From Rhodanobacter sp. C06 (GTDB lineage: Bacteria; Pseudomonadota; Gammaproteobacteria; Xanthomonadales; Rhodanobacteraceae), in assembly GCF_002001105.1 (NCBI RefSeq), contig NZ_MUNP01000045.1, positions 50,441 through 114,440 on the forward strand: DNA of 64,000 bases, read 5' to 3'. The position numbers were made by a program, and so were the translations under genes. The notes below the pieces were generated by a model. It was given only the letters and a program-made list of their open reading frames with translations. It made no database searches and was not told the origin of the DNA. Shown piece by piece: positions 35,996 to 44,476 of the stretch (positions are counted from its first letter, which is position 1; each line of letters begins with the position of its first letter).

Positions 35996-36445
35996 TCAGA
36001 GCGTCAGGGCGTATTCGCGGAATTGCGTGTCACGCCGCCAGCCCAGCGATTCGTACAGTGCCTGCGCGGCCAGGTTGTCGTGCGCCGTGGAGAGCGAAAG
36101 GCTGGCCGCCCCCTGGTTACGCGCCTGGGTGGCGGCGGCTTCCAGCAGTGCCTTCGCCACGCCCTGCCGCCGCGCGGCGGCGGCCACGAACAAGTCGTTG
36201 AGCAGCCAGGTGCGCACCATGCGCACCGAGGAGAACAGCGGATAGAGCTGGGTGAAACCCAGCGCCGCGCCATGCGCGTCGCGCGCCAGCAGGATCATCG
36301 ACTCGTTGAGGCGCAGCCGTGCGGTGAGGAAGTCGCGCGCGCCCGCCTCATCCGAGGGCTTGCCGTAGAACTGGCGATAACCGTCGAACAGCGGCACCAG
36401 CGCATCGAGGTCGTGGAAGGCGGCGCGATGTATCTCGAGCGACAT
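35996..36445 (-). CDS. GNAT-family N-acetyltransferase
   Basis: A 149-residue protein with the acetyl-CoA motif as [16 protein letters not shown] and the following beta-alpha ([21 protein letters not shown]). The N-terminal [24 protein letters not shown] block resembles a group of GNATs acting on small molecules; the substrate is unknown. It lies 24 bases upstream of maf on the same strand. Confidence 0.92.
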   Translation of the reverse strand: MSLEIHRAAFHDLDALVPLFDGYRQFYGKPSDEAGARDFLTARLRLNESMILLARDAHGAALGFTQLYPLFSSVRMVRTWLLNDLFVAAAARRQGVAKALLEAAATQARNQGAASLSLSTAHDNLAAQALYESLGWRRDTQFREYALTL

Positions 36446-36479
36446 GGTCGAACCCGCGGGGATGAGTCGTTCCGCAAGC

Positions 36480-36962
36480 TTAGCGCGCGACGCCCGGCTT
36501 GCCACCCAGCGCGAACAGCAGGGGAACGCAAGCCAGCAGCCCCAGCACCACGAGCGGCCCGCTCCACGCGAACACCGCAGGTTCGATGGCGCCATCCGAC
36601 AGCGACCGGTGGATCAGCCAGCCGCCCAGCGGCAGGTTGAACAGCAAGGCCGTGGCCGTGCCCGGCGCGTAACTGCGCGTGGCGAGGCAGGCGATCACGT
36701 GCGGCGCCACGACATTCAGCACCATCGCGAGCGCATAGCCGGCCAGCAGGTACGCCCCGGGGCTGTGCCTGCCGCCAAGCTCCGCCAGCCAGGCCAGCAG
36801 CACGGCCAGCAGCGACAACACCAGCGTACCCAGGCGAAACGTCCGCGGGCTGACACGCCAGCGCATGGGCCGCTTCGGCCAAGCCGGCAGCAACCATGCC
36901 TCCTCGGCGTTGTGGGCGACCACGCCCAGCGCGAACAGCCAGCCGAGCAGCGACAGACTCAT
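36480..36962 (-). CDS. HXXEE-domain membrane protein
   Basis: A 160-residue protein with four to five membrane segments and the domain's name motif near the N-terminus, HNAEE (17-21), followed by WLLPAW. The function is unknown. It starts 7 bases after rlmH, so it is probably co-transcribed with it. Confidence 0.88.
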   Translation of the reverse strand: MSLSLLGWLFALGVVAHNAEEAWLLPAWPKRPMRWRVSPRTFRLGTLVLSLLAVLLAWLAELGGRHSPGAYLLAGYALAMVLNVVAPHVIACLATRSYAPGTATALLFNLPLGGWLIHRSLSDGAIEPAVFAWSGPLVVLGLLACVPLLFALGGKPGVAR

Positions 36963-36969
36963 CGATGCC

Positions 36970-37440
36970 TCAGGCGCGGTGGTAGGGATGGCCCGCCACG
37001 ATGGTGGTGGCGCGGTAGAGCTGCTCGGCCAGCACCAGCCGCACCAGCATGTGCGGCAAGGTGAGCGGGCCCAGCGACCAACGCTGGTCGGCGCGCGCGA
37101 GCACCTCGACCGCGTGGCCGTCGGGACCGCCGATCAGGAAGGCCAGGTCGCGCCCAGCCATGCGCCATGCCTTCAGCTGTTCGGCCAGTTCCTCGCTGGA
37201 CCAGGTCTTGCCCCGGCCGTCCAGCGCGACCACGTGCGTATCGCGCGGCAGCGTGGCGAGGATCGCGGTGCCCTCGTCCTGCATCGCCTTCGCGTCGTCG
37301 CGGCCCTTGCCACGCGCGCCGGGTTTCAGCTCGATGAGTTCCAGCGGCAGCTCGTGCGAAAGGCGCTTGCGGTATTCGGCGAAGCCCTCGGCCACCCAAG
37401 CGGGCATGCGCTCCCCGACAGCAATCAGGCGCGTGCGCAT
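36970..37440 (-). CDS. rlmH: 23S rRNA pseudouridine-1915 N3-methyltransferase
   Basis: SPOUT methyltransferase that modifies helix 69 of assembled 70S ribosomes. The 156-residue protein has the SAM-knot motifs LIGGPDGHA and the C-terminal LPHMLVRLVLAEQLYRA, with the conserved tail HPYHRA. It lies downstream of rsfS, as in most gammaproteobacteria, but the gap of 199 bases is filled by a repeat. Confidence 0.97.
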   Translation of the reverse strand: MRTRLIAVGERMPAWVAEGFAEYRKRLSHELPLELIELKPGARGKGRDDAKAMQDEGTAILATLPRDTHVVALDGRGKTWSSEELAEQLKAWRMAGRDLAFLIGGPDGHAVEVLARADQRWSLGPLTLPHMLVRLVLAEQLYRATTIVAGHPYHRA

Positions 37441-37488
37441 GAATGCTGTCCAACGATCAAAGCCGGCGCGCAGCGCCCGCGTTCGCCT

Positions 37489-37625
37489 CCTCTCCCCTTG
37501 GGGGAGAGGATTGAGGTGAGGGGTCGGGGCTTGCGGATGTGCTTGTCGAAGCAGCGTTTTGCTTCGTAGCCGACCTGCGGCGAGATTGCTCCCTCACCCC
37601 AGCCCTCTCCCCGCAGGGGAGAGGG
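37489..37625. repeat. paired CTCTCCC hairpins filling the rsfS-rlmH gap
   Basis: Hairpin 1 is CCTCTCCCC-TT-GGGGGAGAGG (37489-37509); hairpin 2 is CCCTCTCCCC-GCA-GGGGAGAGGG (37603-37625). Beside them GAGGTGAGGGG and CCCTCACCCC are also inverted, so the two hairpins form a larger mirrored unit of about 137 bases. A further small hairpin GAAGC/GCTTC is in the middle. It interrupts an operon that is usually tight. Confidence 0.75.
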
Positions 37626-37639
37626 AGAAAGCCTGATGC

Positions 37640-38026
37640 TCACCCCGCTCTCGCGGCGTCGACATCCGGCTCGCGGTCGCCCACCGTCCACAGCCGTTCT
37701 AGGCCGTAGAACTCGCGGATGCGCGGCAGCATCACGTGGACGATCACGTCGCCCAGGTCCACCAGCACCCATTCGGCTTCCTGCTCGCCTTCCACGCCCA
37801 GCGGCATCACGCCGGCCTTCTTGGCGAACTTCACCACTTCGTCGGCGATGGATTTGACGTGGCGCGCGGAGGTGCCGGAGGCGATCACCAGCAGGTCGGC
37901 GATGGAGGTCTTGCCGCGCACGTCGATTTCGCGGACATCCTTGGCCTTCAGTTCTTCCAGCGCGGCGACGACGGTCTTGCGCAGTTCGGCCGTGGAGTCG
38001 GCCTTGGTCTTGCGGCTAGTGCTCAA
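37640..38026 (-). CDS. rsfS: ribosome silencing factor RsfS
   Basis: Binds L14 and keeps the subunits apart when nutrients are short. The core ALEELKAKDVREIDVRG, TSIADLLVIASGTSARHV and the EWVLVDLGDVIVHVM block are canonical. No ATG precedes the core; the TTG at 38026 with GAGG about 10 bases upstream gives 128 residues. In relatives it follows nadD directly; here about 6 kb of other genes separate them. Confidence 0.93.
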   Translation of the reverse strand: MSTSRKTKADSTAELRKTVVAALEELKAKDVREIDVRGKTSIADLLVIASGTSARHVKSIADEVVKFAKKAGVMPLGVEGEQEAEWVLVDLGDVIVHVMLPRIREFYGLERLWTVGDREPDVDAARAG

Positions 38027-38132
38027 GATAAGCGAGCCTCGATACGGAATCACGCGCCCGGGCGGCGCGGCGGCAGTATAACGCCCGCCCCGCGGGCTCA
38101 GGTCAAGCTGGTGCGATGTCCAAGGCCTGGGC

Positions 38133-38786
38133 TCAGGCGACGGCCCGGGCCAGTTCGCCGGAGGCCAGGCCATGCGGCGGCAGCGGCTCGCCGGCGAGCC
38201 GGTACATGCGCGCCACCGTCGCCTCCAGCGCCGCCGCCATCGGCAGGCCGCGGTGGCTGAACAGGTCGGCCAACAGCTGGTAATACATCAGGGTGCCGCC
38301 ACGGCCGCCGGTGAAGCGGCCGAACACCGCCGGGCCCACGGCCGGGTTTTCCAGGTCGCCCACGATGGCACGCGCGTTGTGCAGCTTGTCGCAGCCGGAC
38401 ACCAGCAGCACCTCGTCGGGCGCGTCGGCGAGGTGTGCGAGATAGTTCTGCTTGCGTGCCAGCCAGTCGCGCCGTTTCGCCGCGGCATCGGCGGGCACGG
38501 CCTTGCCCTCGGCGCTGTCGTCGGTACAGCCCAGCACGATGGCCAGCACGCGTTCGCCAAAGCGCTCTCGGATCAGCGCCACCTGCGCCTCGCCGCAGTC
38601 CTCAACCGCGTCGTGCAGCAGCGCCGCGATGGCCTGGTCCTCGCCGCCGCCGTATTCCAGCACCAGGCTGGCCACGCCCAGCAGGTGGTACAGGTACGGA
38701 ATATCGGAACCCTTGCGTGTCTGCGCGGCGTGCGCGATGCGCGCATGGTCAATCGCGGCGGTGAAGCGTTCGCTCAACATGGTCAT
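38133..38786 (-). CDS. HD-domain protein, probable small alarmone hydrolase (RelA/SpoT hydrolase-like)
   Basis: A 217-residue HD-superfamily protein. Metal-site motifs fit the RelA/SpoT hydrolase family: H34 (PYLYHLLG), HDAVED (H58-D59, E62-D63) and CDKLHNAR near 150, with the early HAAQTRKGS as in the Rel/MESH1 group. No synthetase domain is present, so it would degrade (p)ppGpp or related nucleotides. The start at 38786 is preceded by a purine-rich GAAGGGGG. Alternative: a general HD phosphohydrolase. Confidence 0.82.
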   Translation of the reverse strand: MTMLSERFTAAIDHARIAHAAQTRKGSDIPYLYHLLGVASLVLEYGGGEDQAIAALLHDAVEDCGEAQVALIRERFGERVLAIVLGCTDDSAEGKAVPADAAAKRRDWLARKQNYLAHLADAPDEVLLVSGCDKLHNARAIVGDLENPAVGPAVFGRFTGGRGGTLMYYQLLADLFSHRGLPMAAALEATVARMYRLAGEPLPPHGLASGELARAVA

Positions 38787-38856
38787 GGGGCCCCCTTCGT
38801 CGGATGCGCGCACTATCGCGCCGCCGCGTCTCAACGTTCGCGACGAGGCGGTCGGT

Positions 38857-39933
38857 TCAGTGCGCCAGCGCCCGCCGCGCCAGCCGGTATTCGTGCATCA
38901 GCCGCGCCACCAGTTCGGCGGCGGGCTGCGGGCGCACCCGCGCAGCGGCCTGGCCGCACCACTCGGAGACCAGGTCGGCACGGCCGGCCGCGGCGGCCGC
39001 GCGCCGCAGCGGCGCGGTGAGCTCGTTGAGCACGGGATAGGCTGGCAACTCGTTCGCCGCGCCTTCCATCGCCTCCACGTAGCGGTTGCGCAGGCCACGG
39101 GCGGCGCGACCAGAAAAACTGCGGATGGTGGCGACGTGATGATCCTCCGCGCTCGCCAGGTCGCGTTTCCACGCTTCCGTCGCGGACGATTCCGGGCAGG
39201 CAAGGAAGGCCGTGCCGAGCTGGCTGGCCGCGGCACCCAGCGCCTCGGCGGCCAGCATGCCGGCGCCGTCCATGATGCCGCCCGCGGCGATCACCGGCAC
39301 GCCATCGCAAACCGCCGCCGCCAGCGGGATCAGCGCGAACAGGCCGATCAACGGCGTCTCGCCCGCATGCAGGAAACCGCCGCGGTGACCGCCCGCCTCG
39401 GCACCTTGCACGCACACCGCGTCGGCGCCGCGCTCGGCCCAGGCACGCGCTTCGGCCGCGGTGGTGGCGGTGCCGATCACGCGGATGTCGCGGCGCTTGA
39501 GTTCCTGCATCTGCGCCGGCGTGAGCAGGTCGAACGCGAAACTGGCCACCGCGGGCTGTGCCTCGCACAACGCGGCGAACTGCTCGGAGAAGCGCGGCGC
39601 CCAGCGCGTGGGCAGCGTGGTGCGTGCATCGAGGCCTTCGCGTTCCATCAACGCGTCGAGCCGCGCACGGGCGCGCGCCACGGCAGCCATGTCGGGCACG
39701 AAATCATCGGGCAACACGAACAGGTTCAGCGCGAACGGGCGTTCGGTGAGCGCGCGCACCCGTGCCACCTGCTCCAGGATCGCCTGCGGCTCGGTGTAGC
39801 CCGCACCCAACGAACCCAGGCCTCCGGCGTTGGAGACCGCGGCGACCAGCTCCGGCGTGGTGGCGCCGGCCATCGGCGCCTGGATCAACGGAAGTTCGAT
39901 GCCGAACTGCTGGGCGAAGGAGGACATGGCCAT
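38857..39933 (-). CDS. nitronate monooxygenase (NMO/2-nitropropane dioxygenase family)
   Basis: FMN-dependent TIM-barrel enzyme of 358 residues. It begins FAQQFGIELPLIQAPMAG and has the phosphate-site motifs CVQGAEAGGHRGG and IAAGGIMDG and LGTAFLACPES. It oxidises alkyl nitronates, including propionate-3-nitronate. Starts at 39933 and 39927 are both possible. It lies between the HD-domain gene and nrsF on the same strand. Confidence 0.92.
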   Translation of the reverse strand: MAMSSFAQQFGIELPLIQAPMAGATTPELVAAVSNAGGLGSLGAGYTEPQAILEQVARVRALTERPFALNLFVLPDDFVPDMAAVARARARLDALMEREGLDARTTLPTRWAPRFSEQFAALCEAQPAVASFAFDLLTPAQMQELKRRDIRVIGTATTAAEARAWAERGADAVCVQGAEAGGHRGGFLHAGETPLIGLFALIPLAAAVCDGVPVIAAGGIMDGAGMLAAEALGAAASQLGTAFLACPESSATEAWKRDLASAEDHHVATIRSFSGRAARGLRNRYVEAMEGAANELPAYPVLNELTAPLRRAAAAAGRADLVSEWCGQAAARVRPQPAAELVARLMHEYRLARRALAH

Positions 39934-40005
39934 GCTCGACGCAGGGGGAAGCGGCGATTGTCCGCAGATCTCCGTGCGCACGCCATGAAGGATCGCGCCA
40001 GCGAC

Positions 40006-40659
40006 TCAGGCTTTGGACAGCAGCCGCCCTCCCATCGCCGCGTTCGCCACGATCACGATGCCTACCGCCAGCGCATGGGTGAGGAGATCCGTGGCGGCGG
40101 CGTCGAAGGCATGGCAGATCTCCAGCAGGCTGGCCGAAGCAGCCGCGCTGGCCAGGCCCACCAGCAGCGCCGTGAGCAGCGGGCGCAGCGGGCAGGCGCG
40201 GCGCAGCAGCCACACCATGAGCGCCGACAACGGGATCGAGAAGCTGACGATGAAGACCAGGCAGTCGGCGGACTGGTGCAGCGTGGCGATGCTGGTGTCC
40301 GGCGCCAGCCAGGTGCGCAGGCAACCCAGGCCGCTGGCGCCTATCCACAGCAACGCAGGCGGCAGCGGCAGCCAGACCCAAGCGCGCGAACGCCCCGGCA
40401 CGGCCAGCGTGAACGCGGACCAGCCCGCGGTAACCGCCGTGAGCACCGCGCCCAGCGCGGCCCAGGCCAGATCCGGCGCACCGGCCCAGCGGCGCAACAT
40501 GGGCTCGTCGCCGTAGTGCGCGAACAGCAGCACCGCGAACGCGGCCACCACGGCCAGCCAGCCCAGCATCCGCAGCCACGGCGGCGGCAGGCGCCGCACC
40601 GGCACCAGCTCGGCACCGAGCGCGGCAATCAGGCTGTCGTTGGAGCGCGGCTCGGCCAT
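40006..40659 (-). CDS. nrsF: NrsF-family (DUF1109) integral-membrane anti-sigma factor
   Basis: A 217-residue protein with six membrane segments, the layout of NrsF, which holds SigF at the membrane in Caulobacter. Cysteines are C113, C133, C156 and C182. As I remember, Caulobacter NrsF needs two conserved cysteines near 131 and 181, and C133 and C182 fit this. It begins 2 bases after the sigF stop and is translated with it. Role: release of the sigma factor when these thiols react with oxidants or metals (inference from the family). Confidence 0.92.
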   Translation of the reverse strand: MAEPRSNDSLIAALGAELVPVRRLPPPWLRMLGWLAVVAAFAVLLFAHYGDEPMLRRWAGAPDLAWAALGAVLTAVTAGWSAFTLAVPGRSRAWVWLPLPPALLWIGASGLGCLRTWLAPDTSIATLHQSADCLVFIVSFSIPLSALMVWLLRRACPLRPLLTALLVGLASAAASASLLEICHAFDAAATDLLTHALAVGIVIVANAAMGGRLLSKA

Positions 40660-40661
40660 GC

Positions 40662-41243
40662 TCAGTCGTCTCCATGCAGTCGGCCGCGCAAGGCCTTCAG
40701 CGCGCGGTGCAGGTTCACTTTCAAGGCGCCGGTGTTGCGACCGGTCTGCGCGGCGGCCTCGGCCAGCGACTGCTCGCGCAGGCCTAGCTGTTCCACCGCC
40801 TCGCGCTGGCCGGGCGGCAACTGCGCGATGGCCTCGCGCAGGCGGCGTGCCTGTTGCCTACGTTCGGCATCCGCGCTGGCGTCCTCGCGGTCGGGGTGGC
40901 GGTCCAGCGCGAATTCGTCGTGCAGTTCGCGACGGTCGCGGCGGCCGTGGCTGCGCAGCGCGTCGATCGCGCGGCGGCCGGCGATCGCGCTCAGCCAGGC
41001 GTCGTAGGAACGCGCCGGGTCATAGGTGTGGCGCACGCGGTGCACGGTGAGCAGGGTCTCCTGCACCACGTCGTCCAACGCGTCCGTCGCCACGCCCTGG
41101 CGACGCGCCACCGCGCGAATCAGCGCCACCGAATCGGCCAGCACGCGCTCGTAGGCGCGGCGGTCGCCGCCCTGCGCGGCAGCCATCCACGTCGCGCGGC
41201 GCTGGTCAGCCTGGTCGCTCGCACTGGCGGTTTCGGTGGACAC
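40662..41243 (-). CDS. sigF: ECF sigma factor, SigF type
   Basis: An RNA polymerase sigma factor with region 2 (TDALDDVVQETLLTVHRVRHTYDP; WLSAIAGRRAIDALR) and region 4 (LPPGQREAVEQLGLREQSLAEA; NTGALKVNLHRALKALR). The pairing with NrsF identifies the SigF group. The start is placed at GTG 41243 (193 residues); an ATG at 41354 lies inside the promoter and cannot be used. No clear ribosome-binding site is seen, so the exact start is uncertain. It is autoregulated if the promoter at 41343-41370 is real. Confidence 0.92.
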   Translation of the reverse strand: MSTETASASDQADQRRATWMAAAQGGDRRAYERVLADSVALIRAVARRQGVATDALDDVVQETLLTVHRVRHTYDPARSYDAWLSAIAGRRAIDALRSHGRRDRRELHDEFALDRHPDREDASADAERRQQARRLREAIAQLPPGQREAVEQLGLREQSLAEAAAQTGRNTGALKVNLHRALKALRGRLHGDD

Positions 41244-41342
41244 GGAGGCGCGGCAATCCGGCAACGGGACGAGGCCGCCATCTAGTACCCAAGCATTGCC
41301 GGCGGTCAAGGGCGTATCGTCCCGTGGGTGGTTCCATCCGGT

Positions 41343-41370
41343 GATTCGCCGCATCCGCCGCTCGGGTTAC
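41343..41370 (-). promoter_or_regulatory. SigF-type promoter of sigF-nrsF
   Basis: On the minus strand GTAACC (41370-41365), 16 bases, CGAATC (41348-41343). It matches the Caulobacter SigF consensus GTAACC-N16-CGAA as I remember it. The predicted start of transcription is near 41335, about 90 bases upstream of the chosen sigF start. Confidence 0.8.
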
Positions 41371-41385
41371 CTCGTATCAACCGAT

Positions 41386-41413
41386 GTAACCGCCGCTGCC
41401 ATGACGGCGAATC
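41386..41413 (+). promoter_or_regulatory. SigF-type promoter of dipZ-msrB
   Basis: GTAACC (41386-41391), 16 bases, CGAATC (41408-41413): the same two hexamers and spacing as on the opposite strand, with only 15 bases between the two -35 elements. The ATG of the DipZ-like gene is 31 bases downstream. Confidence 0.8.
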
Positions 41414-41443
41414 ACCAGCACACCTCAAGCCCGGACTGCCCCC

Positions 41444-43171
41444 ATGCTCCTGCTGATCCTTGCCTACCTCGGCGGCGTGCTCACCATCCTCAGCCCCTGC
41501 ATCCTGCCGGTGCTGCCGTTCGTGTTCGCCCGCGCCGATCGCCCCTTCCTGAAGAGCGGCCTGCCGATGCTGGTCGGCATGGCGGCCACCTTCGCCCTGG
41601 TCGCCACGCTGGCGGCGGTAGGCGGCGGCTGGGCGGTGCACGCGAACCAGTACGGCCGCGCGCTGGCGCTGGTGGTGCTGGCCCTGCTCGGCCTCACCCT
41701 GCTCTCCAGCCATGTCGCCGAATGGCTGACACGACCGTTCGTGGCGCTGGGCAACCGGCTGTCGCAGCGCACCGAGGGCGACGGCGAATCGATCTGGGGC
41801 GCGGTGGGCCTGGGCATCGCCACCGGCCTGCTGTGGGCGCCGTGCGCAGGGCCGATCCTCGGACTGCTCTTGACCGGTGCGGCGCTCAAGGGCGCCAGCG
41901 TCACCACCACCTTGCTGCTGCTCACCTACGCGCTGGGCGCGGCCACCTCGCTGGGGCTGGCGCTGGCGGTGGGCGGCAAGGTGTTCGCGTTGATGAAGCG
42001 CTCGCTGGGCGCAGGCCAGTGGGTGCGCCGCGCGCTGGGCGTGCTGGTGCTGGCCGGCGTGGCCGCGATCGCCTCGGGCGTGGATACCGGGGTGCTCACC
42101 CGCGTCTCGCTGGCCGGCAGCAACGGCATCGAGCAGAAACTCATCAACGCCGTGCGACCGATGCCCGCCGCCGTCGCGGCACCCGCGCCGAAGCCCGGCG
42201 AGGCGTTGCCGGTGGAGGGCGCGTTGCCGTCGCTCACCGGCGCCACCGGCTGGCTCAACAGCGGGACGCTCACCCGCGAAAAACTGCGCGGCAAGGTGGT
42301 GCTGGTGGATTTCTGGACCTACTCCTGCATCAATTGCCTGCGCTCGCTGCCCTACGTCGAGGCGTGGTACGACAAGTACAAGGACCATGGCCTGGTGGTG
42401 ATCGGCGTGCACTCGCCCGAGTTCGCGTTCGAGAAGGACCCGGCCAACGTGGCCGCGGCGGTGAAGCGGCTCGATGTGACCTACCCGGTGGCGCTGGATT
42501 CGGATTACGCGATCTGGCAGGGCTTCCACAACGAATACTGGCCCGCGGATTACTTCATCGATGCGCACGGCCGCATCCGCGCCCACTACTTCGGCGAAGG
42601 CGGCTATCGCGAAGGCGAAGACACGATCCGCCAGCTGCTCACCGAGGCTGGCTACAAGGACCTGCCCGGCGGCTACGTGCAGCCCGGAGCGAAGGGCGCG
42701 CAGGCCGCCGGCTCGGGCGACCAGCAGCGCTCGCCGGAAACCTACGTGGGCTACGCGCGCGCCGAGCACTTCGCCAGCGGCCAGGTCGCGCACGACGACG
42801 CGTTCGACTATCGCACGCCGGCGCAACTCGCCACCAACCAGTGGGCACTGGCCGGCCGCTGGACCGTGCATGCGCAGGACGCCACGCTGGATGCCGCGAA
42901 CGGCAGCATCAGCTACCGCTTCCGCGGCCGCGACCTGCACCTGGTGCTGGGCCCGGGCAAGGACGGCAAGCCGGTGCGCTTCCGCATCACGCTGGACGGG
43001 CAGGCGCCCGGTGCCGACCACGGCATGGACACCGATGCGCAAGGCAACGGCACCGTCACCGCGCAGCGGCTGTACCAGCTGGTGCGCCAGGCCCACGGCA
43101 CCGGCGAACGCACGTTCACCATCACCTTCCTCGACCCCGGCGTGCGTGCCTACGCATTCACGTTCGGCTGA
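41444..43171 (+). CDS. dipZ: DipZ-type fusion: CcdA/DsbD membrane domain, thioredoxin-like domain and C-terminal beta domain
   Basis: A 575-residue protein. Residues 1-235 are a CcdA-like electron-transfer domain with six membrane segments and its two cysteines (LSPCILP and WAPCAGP). Residues about 265-410 are a TlpA-like thioredoxin domain with C295 and C298 (YSCINC). The last 150 residues are the DipZ C-terminal carbohydrate-binding-like domain. It should carry reducing power from the cytoplasm to periplasmic thiols. It has a SigF-type promoter and lies upstream of an exported MsrB, a plausible electron acceptor. Confidence 0.92.
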   Translation: MLLLILAYLGGVLTILSPCILPVLPFVFARADRPFLKSGLPMLVGMAATFALVATLAAVGGGWAVHANQYGRALALVVLALLGLTLLSSHVAEWLTRPFVALGNRLSQRTEGDGESIWGAVGLGIATGLLWAPCAGPILGLLLTGAALKGASVTTTLLLLTYALGAATSLGLALAVGGKVFALMKRSLGAGQWVRRALGVLVLAGVAAIASGVDTGVLTRVSLAGSNGIEQKLINAVRPMPAAVAAPAPKPGEALPVEGALPSLTGATGWLNSGTLTREKLRGKVVLVDFWTYSCINCLRSLPYVEAWYDKYKDHGLVVIGVHSPEFAFEKDPANVAAAVKRLDVTYPVALDSDYAIWQGFHNEYWPADYFIDAHGRIRAHYFGEGGYREGEDTIRQLLTEAGYKDLPGGYVQPGAKGAQAAGSGDQQRSPETYVGYARAEHFASGQVAHDDAFDYRTPAQLATNQWALAGRWTVHAQDATLDAANGSISYRFRGRDLHLVLGPGKDGKPVRFRITLDGQAPGADHGMDTDAQGNGTVTAQRLYQLVRQAHGTGERTFTITFLDPGVRAYAFTFG

Positions 43172-43178
43172 GCCACCC

Positions 43179-43258
43179 CGGTAGGAACGCACCCCGTGCG
43201 CGAATGCTCTTCGCCACGTCACGCAAAAGCTGTCGCGCACGGGGTGCGCTCCTACCGG
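43179..43258. repeat. REPIN-type inverted repeat between dipZ and msrB
   Basis: CCGGTAGGAACGCACCCCGT is mirrored by the right arm ending CCTACCGG. The core GCACCCCGTGCGCGA is a variant of the copies at 22642 and 57743. It fills the gap between two genes that appear to form an operon, so in the mRNA it would form a large hairpin that may stabilise the dipZ part or lower msrB expression. Confidence 0.85.
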
Positions 43259-43288
43259 GATCTTCCATTCGCGCTACCGGAGGCTCCC

Positions 43289-43906
43289 ATGTCCCGCATC
43301 GATGAATCCCTCGCGATGGATCGCCGCCGTTTCCTGCGCGCCGCGCTGAGCGGCGGCGCCCTGCTCGCGGTCGGCGGCAGCTTCGCGCTGCCCCGCCTGC
43401 TTGCGGCCGGCGCCGCGGGCGGCATGCCCGCGCTGGTCCACACCGCGCCCGGCGAGGTGCTGCTGGAGTGCTATGCCGACAATGGCCGCGACCTTGGCGC
43501 CTGCAAGGTGCAGCGGCTGGTGCTCAGCGACGCGCAATGGCGCGCGCGCCTGACGCCACTGGCTTTCGACGTGATGCGCCGCGACGGCACCGAACGCGCC
43601 TTCAGCGGCCCGCACGAACGCCCCGCGCAGCCCGGCCTGTTCCGCTGCATCGCCTGCGCCACCGCGCTCTACGACGCCGCCACCGAATTCGACTCCGGCA
43701 CCGGCTGGCCCAGCTTCTGGCGCCCCATCGCGAAGCGGAACGTGATCGAAACACGCGACGACCAGTTCGGCATGGAACGCATCGCCATCAGCTGCGCCGG
43801 CTGCAACAGCCACCTCGGCCACGTCTTCGACGACGGCCCGCCGCCGACGGGATTGCGTTACTGCATGAATTCGGTGGCGTTGCGGTTTGTGGCGCGGACG
43901 GGGTGA
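43289..43906 (+). CDS. msrB: Tat-exported peptide-methionine (R)-S-oxide reductase
   Basis: Repairs methionine-R-sulfoxide in proteins. The 205-residue product has a twin-arginine signal ([20 protein letters not shown]), zinc-type CxxC pairs (CIAC, CAGC), the fold motif STGWPSFW (here GTGWPSFW), HLGHVF, and the catalytic Cys C192 in RYCMNS. A folded, exported MsrB needs electrons in the periplasm, which the adjacent DipZ could provide. The start at 43289 has GGAGG 6 bases upstream. Confidence 0.94.
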   Translation: MSRIDESLAMDRRRFLRAALSGGALLAVGGSFALPRLLAAGAAGGMPALVHTAPGEVLLECYADNGRDLGACKVQRLVLSDAQWRARLTPLAFDVMRRDGTERAFSGPHERPAQPGLFRCIACATALYDAATEFDSGTGWPSFWRPIAKRNVIETRDDQFGMERIAISCAGCNSHLGHVFDDGPPPTGLRYCMNSVALRFVARTG

Positions 43907-43991
43907 CGCGCTCGGCTTGACGCCTCGTGGAGCCTGCCAGACGATTGCCGCACAAAGTCCTCGCACGTCCAATCCTCTATTGCGGCCTCGC

Positions 43992-44441
43992 ATGAAACCA
44001 CTCCTTGTCGCGCTGACATCCTTGTTGGCCGGTTGTGCAACTTCGCCGGTATCCCAAGATGTCATGGCATCCCGGGTCTCCCAGCTGGTCGAACACACGA
44101 CCACCAAGAGCACCGAGCAGACGGCATTCGTCAGCCTTGAAGCCTTGGGTACCTCCGCGGTGCCCTACCTGATTGCCCATCTGGGCGACATGCGTCCGCT
44201 GCCCGAACACGAAATCAGCCTAGCCAATACCTCGCCAAACGCATTCGAGGGTTCGCGTCACTATTCACCCGAGACGGTGCACGACGCGCTCGCCGCCATG
44301 CTCAACCAAATCACCGGCCAGAACTTTGTGTTCGTATACAACGGCGCCACTCCACAAGAGCGACTGGCCAATGCAGAACAGTGGCGCGCCTGGTGCGTGA
44401 CGCAGTTTCCGGCGCAAGCCAGCGTTTGCCGCCCACGATAG
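43992..44441 (+). CDS. small lipoprotein of unknown function
   Basis: A 149-residue protein with a short signal and lipobox SLLAGC (C15). The mature part is mostly helical with LEALGTSAVPYLIAHLGD, a HEAT-like unit, and two cysteines near the C-terminus. I do not recognise a family. Base composition is lower in GC than its neighbours, which suggests recent acquisition or weak constraint. It is convergent with nadD. Confidence 0.7.
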   Translation: MKPLLVALTSLLAGCATSPVSQDVMASRVSQLVEHTTTKSTEQTAFVSLEALGTSAVPYLIAHLGDMRPLPEHEISLANTSPNAFEGSRHYSPETVHDALAAMLNQITGQNFVFVYNGATPQERLANAEQWRAWCVTQFPAQASVCRPR

Positions 44442-44476
44442 TGTCCGAACAGGCACGCTTTCGTGATCTGCAAAGC

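Noticed and set aside
41244..41354. Upstream ATG (41354) as the start of sigF
   Set aside because: It lies in the spacer of the SigF-type promoter, so it would be upstream of the transcript start.
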